DNA of 64,000 bases from an uncultured Bacilli bacterium (GCA_944350495.1 CALVOZ010000001.1:1-64000); one strand, 5' to 3'; shown: positions 15,538 to 23,535, counted from the first letter of the stretch. The notes: a model not told the origin generated them from the sequence alone. Translations and numbers: made by a program.

Positions 15538-16176
15538 TTATTTAAAACTTACATACTTAAGTCCAAGCGCTTTATATATATCTGATGCTCTTGGAAACGA
15601 TAATATGCGTGCTATTATTAAATTATACATCTCATCAATAATAAATAGAGAACATAAACCAATGCTTATAATTAAAAATGATTTTTTATTCAATTTACAA
15701 GCTAATAAAAAGCATAGTGGTACTACTAAATATATTAATAATAAAGCAGATAATCCAAAGAATATAACACTTCTTAAACATACAAATCCATTAATATTAC
15801 CAAAATTTAATATTTCCGTATTATAATTCCAACATCTAAAGCCATCACCAATTACATACATAAGTAATCCAGAAATGTATTCTAATATACCAGTTGTTGT
15901 TGCACTTATTAAAAATACCTTTAAAGGATTTTTTCGATACTTGTAAGTTAATAAATATATCATTACAGCTCCGATAGCATATATATTAATCCATGGCAAA
16001 AAATTTCCTCCACGCCAATAGAAATATTCCATTCCTTCATTGAAATAATAAAATATAAATTCATAAACAAAACCAAATATTCCTGATATTATGACAATTA
16101 AGCAAAATATTCCAAACATTGTTATATTGTCAAAATCATGCTTTTTGTTTAAGTAATTACAATATTTTTCTTTCAT
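15538..16176 (-). CDS. CmpB-like putative ABC-transporter permease family protein
   Basis: A 212-residue membrane protein with about six membrane segments, resembling the 'ABC_trans_CmpB' family (PF06541). Its recognisable segments are GFVYEFIFYYFN, YWRGGNFLPWINIYAIGAV and LEYISGLLMYVIGDGFRCWNY. The family name is historical and no transport partner is known or adjacent here. I prefer ATG 16176 (GAGAG upstream) to the in-frame ATG at 16191, which has no site. It follows the coiled-coil protein gene by 26 bases and could be co-transcribed with it. Confidence 0.75.
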   Translation of the reverse strand: MKEKYCNYLNKKHDFDNITMFGIFCLIVIISGIFGFVYEFIFYYFNEGMEYFYWRGGNFLPWINIYAIGAVMIYLLTYKYRKNPLKVFLISATTTGILEYISGLLMYVIGDGFRCWNYNTEILNFGNINGFVCLRSVIFFGLSALLLIYLVVPLCFLLACKLNKKSFLIISIGLCSLFIIDEMYNLIIARILSFPRASDIYKALGLKYVSFK

Positions 16177-16202
16177 AATTCTCTCTTTCATTTTATGAGT
16201 TT

Positions 16203-17747
16203 CTATGATGCTTTTCTAACTTTTACTTTATTTGATTCATATTGTTGATTTAAACTTTGCTGCATCTCTTTTACTTCCACTTTTTTATAACTTAATTTTC
16301 TTTTTAAATCTTCTATTTGACGTTCTAAATTACCATATTCCGGAATTAATGAACTATAATCTTTGAATTTCTTTTTAAATTCTTCATCAAATTTATCTAA
16401 TTGATCTATCGAATCATCAATTACTTTAGCCGTATCTGCAACATGGTCCATACTCGTTAATATTTCTCTTTCAACACTTGTATAACTATGTACTATTTCA
16501 GTTCTTCTTACATAGTTTGGTTCTAAACTTGCTCGTAAATCACGAACTCCACGGTCTATTAATTGTACACCTAAATATGTTCCAAATATATTTCTACCTG
16601 AAAATGGTGCGGTTAATATTCCTGCAGCAATTCGCAAAAATGACCCAAACATTCTCTCTGTATGATAAACAACATCAACAACTTCTCTTTCGGTTGTTGT
16701 AAAATTAGCTAATGCTTTTTCTATTTCTTGAATTATTTTTCTTTGCTCACTTGCTTCAAATGCCACTTTCTTTTCTAGATCATCTAAATATATTACACCA
16801 CTTTGATTTTCTTTAAAATCTTCTTCTCTTTGCTTAATTTCTTCTTCTTTTTGTTCTATTTCTTCATCAGCATATACTATATGTTTTTGTTCAACTAAAA
16901 CACCATCGATTGCGTTTATTTCTTCTTTGCAATAATCTACTAATGTTTCAACTTCATCTAAAGTAGCTAGATCGCGATATTCTTCAATTGCATCCATCAT
17001 TTGAAGATTTTCTAATAGTTTGAAATCTTCAAAATCATATTTCTTACTAATTGCATCATATTGAATTTTTAATTTATCAACCTTTTCTTTTATCTTTTTA
17101 TAACGCTCTTGGATTTCTTCCATTTGCTCTTTTGTGTATTGTTTAGGAACGTCTTTTCTTAATTCTTCAATATCATTTTTTATTTCATCTAATGCATTTT
17201 TACTATCATCAATAAATTTTTCTAACTCTTCAACGATAGTTATTTCATCATCAACTTTTGTTACTTCCTTATTAACATCAATAGCATCTTCTTCTGTTAG
17301 TCCTGCTACTTTAGATCTTTGGCTTATTATCGTATAATAATCAAAATTCTCAAAGTCAAACACTTCTGTAGTTGGATCAACCATTTCAAACTTTTTTCCT
17401 AAAGATTTTAGGGAACCAATAGTTGTTACATTACCATAAGACATTGTAGCAGCAGAATTAGAAATTTCATCTAAATTTTCTATACTAGATTTTTTTTGTT
17501 CTGATGGTTCTATTAGAAGAACACCTGATAAGGCGTCAGCTACCACTTGCTTATCTTCATCTTCTAATTGTAGTGTTCCATCATCGATATCAAATGATTG
17601 AATTGATTTTAAATATTTTTTCTCACGTAGTTTTGCATCTTTAGCATATGCTTCTTTTCTTAGCTGATATTTTTTATATCTATTTCTATACATCATGCTA
17701 ATAAGTCTATCATTAATAGATCCTTTTGCGCCTCTTCCACCGTTCAT
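16203..17747 (-). CDS. Large coiled-coil protein of unknown function
   Basis: A 514-residue protein I do not recognise. The N-terminus is basic (MNGGRGAKGSINDRLISMMY), then comes a low-complexity acidic part. Long heptad-rich segments at about residues 165-350 and 430-505 predict coiled coils. Between them lies a hydrophobic glycine-rich stretch (FGSFLRIAAGILTAPFSGRN, about residues 368-387) that could insert in or lie on a membrane. There is no signal peptide and no catalytic motif. GGTGAT seven bases before the ATG supports the start. Its composition recalls membrane-remodelling or structural proteins, but that is only an impression. Confidence 0.65.
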   Translation of the reverse strand: MNGGRGAKGSINDRLISMMYRNRYKKYQLRKEAYAKDAKLREKKYLKSIQSFDIDDGTLQLEDEDKQVVADALSGVLLIEPSEQKKSSIENLDEISNSAATMSYGNVTTIGSLKSLGKKFEMVDPTTEVFDFENFDYYTIISQRSKVAGLTEEDAIDVNKEVTKVDDEITIVEELEKFIDDSKNALDEIKNDIEELRKDVPKQYTKEQMEEIQERYKKIKEKVDKLKIQYDAISKKYDFEDFKLLENLQMMDAIEEYRDLATLDEVETLVDYCKEEINAIDGVLVEQKHIVYADEEIEQKEEEIKQREEDFKENQSGVIYLDDLEKKVAFEASEQRKIIQEIEKALANFTTTEREVVDVVYHTERMFGSFLRIAAGILTAPFSGRNIFGTYLGVQLIDRGVRDLRASLEPNYVRRTEIVHSYTSVEREILTSMDHVADTAKVIDDSIDQLDKFDEEFKKKFKDYSSLIPEYGNLERQIEDLKRKLSYKKVEVKEMQQSLNQQYESNKVKVRKAS

Positions 17748-17775
17748 AAAAAAATCACCAAAAACATTATAACAT

Positions 17776-17808
17776 AAAAAAAGGATATTTGTTTAATAAT
17801 ATCCTTTT
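17776..17808 (-). terminator. Terminator after lepB
   Basis: Arms AAAAGGATAT and ATATCCTTTT followed by T-run on the minus strand, directly after the lepB stop at 17813. Confidence 0.8.
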
Positions 17809-17812
17809 CTAT

Positions 17813-18355
17813 TTATTTGATTTTTCCTATCTTATTAAATGGATAAAGACGGACTGAGACAGTTCCTTCTATTTGTTCTTCACTAACTAATCCGATTCTT
17901 GAATCACGACTATCAGATGAATTTTCACGATTATCACCCATCACGAAATAATATCCATTAGGAATAATTAAATAATCATATAACTCATCAAGAGAAAAGT
18001 CCTTAGTAGTGCAATCTTTGACAAAATCTTCTATTACCTTACCATCAATATATAATTTACAATCTCTATAGGCAACAGTTTCTCCCGGAAGACCTATGAC
18101 CCTCTTTATGATTTTTGTTCCATTTACATCTACTACAACAATATCAAATCTGTCATATGAAGTATCTAACTTATTTAATATTAGAATTTCACCTGGCTCT
18201 AAAGTTGGATACATTGATTCGCCATTTACTCTGACAGGAGTCATTACAAATGCTCTTATAATCATTACCACAATAATAATTAATGCATATGGCAATAAAT
18301 CTTCAAATAATTTAAATACTCTTGTTTTCTCATCGTATCTTTCTCTAATCTTCAT
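17813..18355 (-). CDS. lepB: Signal peptidase I
   Basis: A 180-residue type I signal peptidase that removes signal peptides from secreted proteins at the outer face of the membrane. One N-terminal membrane segment (LLPYALIIIVVMIIRAF) precedes box B with the catalytic serine in NGESMYPTL. Box D follows with the catalytic lysine in TKIIKRVIGLPG, and box E is FVMGDNRENSSDSR. All catalytic residues are present. The ATG at 18355 has GGTGAT upstream; an upstream in-frame TTG at 18373 has no site and overlaps the rplS terminator. It lies just downstream of rplS, a common arrangement in Bacillota, but is separated from it by a terminator hairpin. Confidence 0.95.
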   Translation of the reverse strand: MKIRERYDEKTRVFKLFEDLLPYALIIIVVMIIRAFVMTPVRVNGESMYPTLEPGEILILNKLDTSYDRFDIVVVDVNGTKIIKRVIGLPGETVAYRDCKLYIDGKVIEDFVKDCTTKDFSLDELYDYLIIPNGYYFVMGDNRENSSDSRDSRIGLVSEEQIEGTVSVRLYPFNKIGKIK

Positions 18356-18371
18356 AAAATCACCATTTAAC

Positions 18372-18397
18372 AAAATAAGGCTTTATGATAAAGCCTT
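18372..18397 (-). terminator. Terminator after rplS
   Basis: A perfect stem AAGGCTTTA / TAAAGCCTT with a three-base loop, followed by ATTTTG on the minus strand, overlapping the rplS stop codon. Confidence 0.75.
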
Positions 18398-18749
18398 ATA
18401 CTCTTTCTTTAATCTTAGGTGTTTTCTTTAAACTTCTTACGAAATTTAATTTAGCACGTCTTACTTTACCTTTTCTTACAACAACGATAGTATCAATAGT
18501 TGGTGAATTAACTGGTAATGTTTTTTCAACGCCTACGTTTCCAGAAACTTTTCTAACTGTGATAGTTTTACTAACACCAGCGCCTTTGATTGCCATTACT
18601 AAGCCTTCAAATGCTTGAATTCTAATCTTTTTGTTTCCTTTTGAATCTACATCTTCGATTTTTAAGTCAACTCTTACAGTATCTCCTACTCTAAATTCTG
18701 GTAAGTCTGTTCTGATTTGACTATTAGTTATTTTTTCAACTAAATTCAC
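18396..18749 (-). CDS. rplS: Ribosomal protein L19
   Basis: A 117-residue L19, part of the large ribosomal subunit near the 30S interface. Typical motifs are LRTDLPxF-like [16 protein letters not shown] near the N-terminus, [20 protein letters not shown] in the middle, and a basic tail [17 protein letters not shown]. The start is GTG at 18749, with AAGGAG nine bases upstream. This gives VNLVEKIT, matching the usual M-x-x-L-I/V-x-x-I-T opening, whereas the in-frame ATGs at 18767 and 18797 lie in the leader. It has its own promoter and structured-looking leader. Confidence 0.95.
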   Translation of the reverse strand: MNLVEKITNSQIRTDLPEFRVGDTVRVDLKIEDVDSKGNKKIRIQAFEGLVMAIKGAGVSKTITVRKVSGNVGVEKTLPVNSPTIDTIVVVRKGKVRRAKLNFVRSLKKTPKIKERV

Positions 18750-18812
18750 AATGTCACTCTCCTTCATTAAAACTATGATCATGAAATTTATTGGCATCAG
18801 CGGATCACGTCG
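18750..18812 (-). promoter_or_regulatory. 5' leader of rplS, L19-leader-like
   Basis: A 60-base untranslated region between the promoter and the GTG start contains CGACGTGATCCGCTGATGCC on the minus strand. Blocks like GATCCGCTGATGCC are, to my recollection, the conserved core of the L19 leader RNA described in Bacillota. A covariance search would settle it. Confidence 0.5.
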
Positions 18813-18818
18813 AAAATA

Positions 18819-18847
18819 ATTTTAACATATTTTTATTTAATATACAA
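18819..18847 (-). promoter_or_regulatory. rplS promoter
   Basis: On the minus strand TTGTAT (-35, 18842-18847) and TAAAAT (-10, 18819-18824) are separated by exactly 17 bases. Transcription would start a few bases before the L19 leader core. Confidence 0.65.
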
Positions 18848-18853
18848 GCCTTT

Positions 18854-20962
18854 TTAGTTCATTGAACCAATTTGTTTTTGTTTTATCGTACTTTCTTGTT
18901 CGGATTTCAGTAAATCTTTTAAATTATGATAAGTACCATAATTATCAATTAATAAACAATCCATATTATCTTCAACTGTTCTTTGATTTAATATAACGCA
19001 TGAATATTCACCAATTGAAGAAATCACTGTCCATCTTACTTCTTTTACAGATTGTTCTACAGCTTGTTTTAATGATCTTGCGCCAGTTTTCAATTGCAAT
19101 GCATATCTAGTTAAAGCATCAATATATCCTTCAGTCCATTTTAATTGAACGCCTAGTTTAGCTAGTTTGCTTTGTTCGGCTAATAAAGCACTAGTTTCAC
19201 ATAGCAACAATATTTGTTTTAAGCTTTCATATGTATGTTCAGATAATTGAGTTATTGTGGAAAAACGTCCAACTAACTCAGCAGGAACTTCACCATATTT
19301 AATTAAATGTTCCGGGGTTAATTTAGGATATTTTGATCCTTCTCGTTCTTCTTTTGTTTTAACGTAGGCTCCAAAGCCTAAACCTCCTTTATCTTCAGAA
19401 GCTAGTTTTCTTACAGCGGCATCAAATGAACCAGTAGCAAATATTGTTAATCTTGAAGTGTCAAAACGAATAGATTGATTATTATATTTTACGTCATATG
19501 TAGTACCTTGTATAAAATTTAATAATAAATTTAATACCCCACGCCCTGATGGATCACTATTTTTTTCTGAACCTTTTTTGTCTATTTCATCAAAACATAT
19601 AATTCCTTCCTCTGCTTTTCTTTGATCACCACCTGCTGCATCAATTAACTTAACTAATTCATCTTCAATATTTTTTCCTACATATCCCTCAATTGTTATT
19701 TGTGGGGTATCAACAATTATAGCTGGCTTTTCTAAATATTCAGCTATGGTTGTAACAATTAAAGTTTTACCACTGCCAGTTGGGCCAACTAATAAACAAG
19801 AATTTTTATCTTTATAATCGTCAGATAGACTATTCATTACTAAAGCAGATATTACATCTTTTTTTGCTTCTTCTTGCCCAACTATTTTTCGATCTAAATA
19901 TTGTTTTATTTCCCTTGCTTTTAAAATTGTTGCTGGTTTATTATTTATAACAATTGTCCTAGTAGTTTTTGATGATTCTAAATATCTTATATCATATTTA
20001 TCATATATTTCTCCCAAACGAATAATGTTTTTTCGTTCATTTTCTCTAATTTTTTTTACATCTCTTTTTATAGCGGCTAAATCATTGCTTTTACCTAAAT
20101 CTGCAAAACAATCTATTAAACGATAAAGAAAATCACTAGCTGCCTCTATATCTGAATCATCATCCATTCTTCTTTTGTCCAATATATCATTTATTTTAAA
20201 CCAAGTTGATTCTACCTTAATAATAAATTGTTGAACACTACCTATTGTTGTACAACTTTCCAATTCATCACATACTGCATTAAAAAATTTTACAATATTA
20301 GTTCCACACAAATTAGATATATCATCTAATGAACTAGAAGATTTTTCCTCTAAACTTAAAAAGTATTGATTTAACTCAATCGTATCATCATATAATTTCT
20401 GAAGCTTTTTTTTCATCTCATCAAAGGTTTCTAAGCCAATAATCGATAATAACTCAGATGTTGTAATGGCAATTATTTCATCACCATTATTAGTTTCCAA
20501 TAACCTAGATAAAGCAATTTTATCACTTGGTTCTTCTTCAGCATCTATTTTCTCATCTAGAGAAGGAGCAAAAATTTGCTTTTGAGACAAAATTTCTTCT
20601 AATTCTATACTTAGAATTTTAATTTTTGAACCCTTTATTCCAGTTTTTGTATAAAAATGTAATGACCTTTGAATTTCTTCTAAATATTTATTTTTAGCAT
20701 CTTCTAAGGAACAATTTTGATACTTTTCTAATAATTTTTCTTCAGTTATTAAATACATAATAGAATCTTGTAGCTCATAAAAAATCGTCGATGCATCATC
20801 TGATAAAAAATAGTTTCTATTCATTTCATCAGCAAATCTGACTTGCGTTCCACTTTTATGCAAAGTACCTGATATTACACTCTTTGGTTGTAATACGTAA
20901 ATTTCTTGTCCTAAAGTTTGTCTGTTCATCAATATCCCATAATATTTTTTTTGTGATTTCAT
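18854..20962 (-). CDS. ClpX-like AAA+ ATPase with a large unfamiliar N-terminal region
   Basis: A 702-residue protein. The C-terminal half is a ClpX/HslU-type AAA+ module: Walker A GPTGSGKT (393-400), pore loop EGYVGKN (425-431), Walker B IICFDEID (454-461), sensor 1 IFATGSFD, arginine finger region ELVGRF and sensor 2 TGARSLK. ClpX unfolds proteins for ClpP. This protein lacks the ClpX zinc finger and has instead about 350 residues of helical sequence with no motif I know. I do not see a clear I/L-G-F ClpP-docking loop, so it may act as a stand-alone remodeler or with another partner. The ATG follows AGGGGGA. Monocistronic. Confidence 0.75.
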   Translation of the reverse strand: MKSQKKYYGILMNRQTLGQEIYVLQPKSVISGTLHKSGTQVRFADEMNRNYFLSDDASTIFYELQDSIMYLITEEKLLEKYQNCSLEDAKNKYLEEIQRSLHFYTKTGIKGSKIKILSIELEEILSQKQIFAPSLDEKIDAEEEPSDKIALSRLLETNNGDEIIAITTSELLSIIGLETFDEMKKKLQKLYDDTIELNQYFLSLEEKSSSSLDDISNLCGTNIVKFFNAVCDELESCTTIGSVQQFIIKVESTWFKINDILDKRRMDDDSDIEAASDFLYRLIDCFADLGKSNDLAAIKRDVKKIRENERKNIIRLGEIYDKYDIRYLESSKTTRTIVINNKPATILKAREIKQYLDRKIVGQEEAKKDVISALVMNSLSDDYKDKNSCLLVGPTGSGKTLIVTTIAEYLEKPAIIVDTPQITIEGYVGKNIEDELVKLIDAAGGDQRKAEEGIICFDEIDKKGSEKNSDPSGRGVLNLLLNFIQGTTYDVKYNNQSIRFDTSRLTIFATGSFDAAVRKLASEDKGGLGFGAYVKTKEEREGSKYPKLTPEHLIKYGEVPAELVGRFSTITQLSEHTYESLKQILLLCETSALLAEQSKLAKLGVQLKWTEGYIDALTRYALQLKTGARSLKQAVEQSVKEVRWTVISSIGEYSCVILNQRTVEDNMDCLLIDNYGTYHNLKDLLKSEQESTIKQKQIGSMN

Positions 20963-20978
20963 ACATTGTCCCCCTGAT

Positions 20979-21008
20979 AAAAAAAGTTCATAATGAAACT
21001 TATGAACT
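20979..21008 (-). terminator. Terminator after the rpsU-yqeY-NUDIX operon
   Basis: Arms AGTTCATAA and TTATGAACT followed by seven T on the minus strand. It lies about 90 bases after the NUDIX-winged-helix gene and just before the ClpX-like gene. Confidence 0.75.
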
Positions 21009-21098
21009 CTTTAATTAATTAGATGTAAGTTTCATGTTATTTATAATAACATAAAAGTTACGTTATTTTCAATAATTTTTTATTATAATAAAACATCT

Positions 21099-21773
21099 TT
21101 AAAATACTTTTTTACTCTCTATAACATCTTTAAATTTATACAATTTAGCAGGTTTCTTACCTTCAAATCTACCAGTCTTATTAGTATCCTCTATTAAATC
21201 TAGACTTAACAATTTTTTTCTAAAATTGCGTCTATCAAATTTCTTATTTAAAATAGCTTCGTATGTTTTTTGAATTTCAGGAATTGTAAATTCATTGGGA
21301 AATAAGGCTTTCAAAATATCAGTACTTACAATTTTACTTTGCAAATAAATTAGTGCTTCCTTCAATATTTCTTCATGATCAAATCCTAAACCAGGTATTT
21401 TATCAATTGGGAACCAATCAGCATTACTTGTATTAATTGTTTCTCTAATTAATTTTACTCTACTTGAATCAATTACTCCGATATAAGCCACAGCAACCAT
21501 TCGCATTACTGGTGACCTATTTACATCACCAAATGCTTTAAATTGTTCAATTTCAATATCTTTAATTCCTGTTTTTTCAAATATTTCTCTTTTGGCACCT
21601 GCTTCTAAATCTTCATTGTTGTATAGCGCCCCACCAGTTAATATCCAATCACCCTTATATGGTTCATTCTTCCTTTTAACTAATAATACTTTGGTTACAC
21701 CTAATTCAACTGTAAATATTGCAGTTATTACATGTATACCTTGATTTTTATAAAGAGCATTTGTCTTTCTCAT
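21099..21773 (-). CDS. NUDIX-winged-helix regulator, NrtR-like
   Basis: A 224-residue protein with a NUDIX domain (about residues 10-140) and a C-terminal winged helix (FTIPEIQKTYEAI...FDRRNFRKKLL), the architecture of NrtR. NrtR represses NAD or sugar genes and is released by ADP-ribose-like ligands. The NUDIX box is degenerate: G-x5-E-x7-R-E is kept, but E-E is E-K in REIFEKTG, so hydrolysis is unlikely and sensing more likely. It is about half identical by eye to the protein at 52388-53062. The ATG lies three bases after the yqeY stop, so it is co-transcribed with rpsU-yqeY. Target genes unknown. Confidence 0.75.
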   Translation of the reverse strand: MRKTNALYKNQGIHVITAIFTVELGVTKVLLVKRKNEPYKGDWILTGGALYNNEDLEAGAKREIFEKTGIKDIEIEQFKAFGDVNRSPVMRMVAVAYIGVIDSSRVKLIRETINTSNADWFPIDKIPGLGFDHEEILKEALIYLQSKIVSTDILKALFPNEFTIPEIQKTYEAILNKKFDRRNFRKKLLSLDLIEDTNKTGRFEGKKPAKLYKFKDVIESKKVF

Positions 21774-21776
21774 TAA

Positions 21777-22223
21777 TTAACCTCTGTTAGCAATTTTCTC
21801 TTTTACAAGTTTGCTTACAAAACTCATATCAGCACGTCCTTTAAATTTAGGTGTTACAATTCCCATTACTTTACCCATATCACTTGGAGCTTGTGGATTT
21901 ACTGTTTCAATAGCTTCATCAATTATTTTCTCTATTTCTTCTTCAGATAATTGCTCTGGCATATAAGTTTGTAAAATATCAATTTCAGCTTGTGTTTTTT
22001 CAACCAAATCGTTACGATTTCCTTTTTCAAATTCAACAATTGATTCTCTTCTCGTTTTAATTTGTTTTGCAACTACAGCTATACAATCATTATCATCTAA
22101 TTCGTGTTTCTTACTAATCTCTTCTAGTTGAATTGCTCCTTTTAGCATTCTAAGTACAGATAGTTTTTCTTTGTCTTGACTTTTCATAGCATCCTTAATA
22201 TCATTCATTATTTTATCTCTCAT
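21777..22223 (-). CDS. yqeY: GatB/YqeY domain protein
   Basis: A 148-residue YqeY family protein, related to the tRNA-binding tail domain of the GatB subunit of the Glu/Asp-tRNA amidotransferase. Recognisable segments are MKSQDKEKLSVLRMLKGAIQ, ETQAEIDIL-like KTQAEIDILQTYMPEQLSEEEI and the closing APSDMGKVMGIVTPKFKGRADM. The exact role of the stand-alone protein is not established. It follows rpsU, as in most Bacillota, and has AAGGAG before its ATG. A weak hairpin lies between rpsU and yqeY and may reduce yqeY transcription. Confidence 0.95.
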   Translation of the reverse strand: MRDKIMNDIKDAMKSQDKEKLSVLRMLKGAIQLEEISKKHELDDNDCIAVVAKQIKTRRESIVEFEKGNRNDLVEKTQAEIDILQTYMPEQLSEEEIEKIIDEAIETVNPQAPSDMGKVMGIVTPKFKGRADMSFVSKLVKEKIANRG

Positions 22224-22243
22224 TTTAATTCTCCTTTTTAGAA

Positions 22244-22271
22244 CAAAAAGAAGGGTTCAAATGACCCCTCT
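22244..22271 (-). terminator. Hairpin between rpsU and yqeY
   Basis: Arms AGAGGGGT and ACCCTTCT (one G-T pair) followed by TTTTT on the minus strand. Because yqeY starts right after it, it may be a partial terminator setting a lower level for yqeY. Confidence 0.6.
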
Positions 22272-22277
22272 TGATAA

Positions 22278-22472
22278 TTAATAATTATTTCTTTCTCTTT
22301 TACGAGTATTTTTAATACCTTCGTTTTTCTTTTCTCTTCTACGCTCTCCTGGTTTTTTATATCCATCTTGACGTTCGCGAGCTTTTTTTAGGAGGCCATC
22401 TCTAGCATTTTTTTGTTTCATAGTGCGTAAAGCACCTTCAACATTACCATTTCTTACTATTACCTTTGACAT
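22278..22472 (-). CDS. rpsU: Ribosomal protein S21
   Basis: A 64-residue S21, a small basic protein of the 30S subunit that helps mRNA binding. The opening SKVIVRNGNVEGALR is close to the usual S21 start, and the rest is basic (KKPGERRREKKNEGIKNTRKR). The ATG at 22472 has AAAGGAGGGG upstream; an in-frame ATG six codons earlier overlaps that site. It heads the rpsU-yqeY-NUDIX operon under a strong promoter. Confidence 0.95.
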   Translation of the reverse strand: MSKVIVRNGNVEGALRTMKQKNARDGLLKKARERQDGYKKPGERRREKKNEGIKNTRKRERNNY

Positions 22473-22501
22473 TGATTCCCCTCCTTTCATAAGCTATTTG
22501 T

Positions 22502-22530
22502 ATTATAGCACTGTTAATCTTTATTTTCAA
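22502..22530 (-). promoter_or_regulatory. rpsU promoter
   Basis: The minus strand shows TTGAAA (22525-22530), a 17-base spacer and an extended -10, TGCTATAAT (TATAAT at 22502-22507), 30 bases before the rpsU ATG. Confidence 0.75.
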
Positions 22531-22573
22531 CAAAAAAATACATTTTTTGCAAAAAATAAAGCTTTTTTAGCTT

Positions 22574-22609
22574 CAAAATAAAAGGAATATCAAAAAATGC
22601 TGATATTCC
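22574..22609 (-). terminator. Terminator of the bacteriocin operon
   Basis: Arms GGAATATCA and TGATATTCC followed by TTTTATTTTG on the minus strand. It overlaps the 3' end of the immunity-like gene and closes the operon that starts at 25603. Confidence 0.7.
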
Positions 22610-22760
22610 ATTCTGCAACATAACGTGCTATAGTGCCAAAATAACGACCCAAATTTAAAAGTAAATGGCACCCGAACATTATTGCTATAGTTAAACTAAT
22701 AAAAAATATAAAATATAAAACATATTTAAATAATTTATTATTGAAGATTATATTTTGCAT
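22590..22760 (-). CDS. Immunity-like membrane peptide of the bacteriocin locus
   Basis: A 56-residue peptide with one hydrophobic membrane segment (about residues 12-34, LFKYVLYFIFFISLTIAIMF) and an amphipathic rest (GCHLLLNLGRYFGTIARYVA). Its ATG lies inside the last codons of bacteriocin peptide 2 in another reading frame, with GGAAA just upstream, so it is translationally coupled. It has no double-glycine leader, so it is not a third bacteriocin precursor. Position at the end of the operon and small size fit a self-protection protein of class IIb systems, but I do not recognise a named immunity family. Confidence 0.6.
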   Translation of the reverse strand: MQNIIFNNKLFKYVLYFIFFISLTIAIMFGCHLLLNLGRYFGTIARYVAEWNISIF

Positions 22761-22912
22761 ACTTTTCCACTAAAGAATCTTCTAATAGCACTTCCCATAC
22801 TTCTTCCAACATCTAAAAATACGCTTGCACCTCGCACTATTGCATTTAATAGTGTAGCTGTTATTGTTCCTCCTGTTACTTCCATTAATTGATTTTTATC
22901 TAATTCTTTCAT
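22748..22912 (-). CDS. Bacteriocin precursor, peptide 2 (double-glycine leader)
   Basis: A 54-residue precursor. The leader MKELDKNQLMEVTGG has the classical double-glycine pattern (hydrophobic residues at -4, -7 and -12; G-G at the cut). The predicted 39-residue mature peptide is cationic and amphipathic, contains a G-x-x-x-G motif (GRSMG) and has a single cysteine three residues from the end (VCKI). GAGGAATT lies directly before the ATG, and the gene starts 9 bases after peptide 1 ends. With peptide 1 it fits a two-component (class IIb) bacteriocin whose peptides pair through G-x-x-x-G helices; activity is inferred. Confidence 0.8.
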   Translation of the reverse strand: MKELDKNQLMEVTGGTITATLLNAIVRGASVFLDVGRSMGSAIRRFFSGKVCKI

Positions 22913-22921
22913 AATTCCTCC

Positions 22922-23062
22922 TTAATTACATTTTAATGGTCTTATATAACCATCAATTAATCCGATTAGAAAAGAGACACCAAATGGGACAAATGCTAAC
23001 CATCCGACTGATATAGCACCACCATTTATTTCTTTTAAATTTTCTTTTGTTAATTCTTTCAT
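22922..23062 (-). CDS. Bacteriocin precursor, peptide 1 (double-glycine leader)
   Basis: A 46-residue precursor. The leader MKELTKENLKEINGG is nearly the same design as that of peptide 2 and matches the substrate rule of C39 peptidases. The predicted 31-residue mature peptide is hydrophobic with a G-x-x-x-G motif (GLIDG) and ends IRPLKCN, with one cysteine second to last. GAGGAAAG lies before the ATG. It sits immediately downstream of the transporter and its accessory gene and upstream of peptide 2. Shorter than most gene finders accept, so easily missed. Confidence 0.8.
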   Translation of the reverse strand: MKELTKENLKEINGGAISVGWLAFVPFGVSFLIGLIDGYIRPLKCN

Positions 23063-23088
23063 TTTCTTTCCTCGCTTTATTAATTTTT

Positions 23089-23535
23089 TTATTTTTCTAA
23101 TTCAGTTTTTATTTTATAAATCACATCTTCAAAAAAAGTTTTTTCATCTTTTAAAAATTTTACCTGTATTTGGTTGTTTTCGACAATCCAATTGCTTGGC
23201 ATCTTTACCTCTAAAATAACTTTCCAATATTCTATTTCTGTCATATTATACATATATTCTGTAAGCGCTACTACCTTATACTTGTACTTTTTATTATTTA
23301 TCACTAACGTATCACTATTATCTTTATTAAAAAATTCATCACCAACATATAATTCTAAATAACCATTTTTAATTACACTATTATATACAAGATATTTCTT
23401 ATACTTTAAAGAGGTTGCTACAACTATAAACAATATAGTACTCATAACTAATATTATAATCCAAGAATATATTGGCTTAGGTACTTGGGTATAAGTTGCA
23501 ATAAATGAAGTTTTATATGTATCTATTTTATCCAA
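23089..23535 (-). CDS. Short membrane-anchored bacteriocin export accessory protein
   Basis: A 148-residue protein with one membrane segment (about residues 23-43, IYSWIIILVMSTILFIVVAT). Behind it lies a beta-rich external domain (VIKNGYLELYVGDEFF, YKYKVVALTEY, WKVILEVKMPSNW). It overlaps the transporter gene by 8 bases and so is made with it. Position and topology match the HlyD/ComB-like accessory proteins of C39 exporters, but it is far shorter and lacks the long coiled-coil arms and lipoyl domains. It may be a minimal version of that role. No sequence family recognised. Confidence 0.65.
   Translation of the reverse strand: MDKIDTYKTSFIATYTQVPKPIYSWIIILVMSTILFIVVATSLKYKKYLVYNSVIKNGYLELYVGDEFFNKDNSDTLVINNKKYKYKVVALTEYMYNMTEIEYWKVILEVKMPSNWIVENNQIQVKFLKDEKTFFEDVIYKIKTELEK

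Noticed and set aside
23174-23362. Plus-strand frame inside the bacteriocin accessory gene
   Set aside because: No ribosome binding site and fully antisense to a well-supported gene; treated as a shadow.
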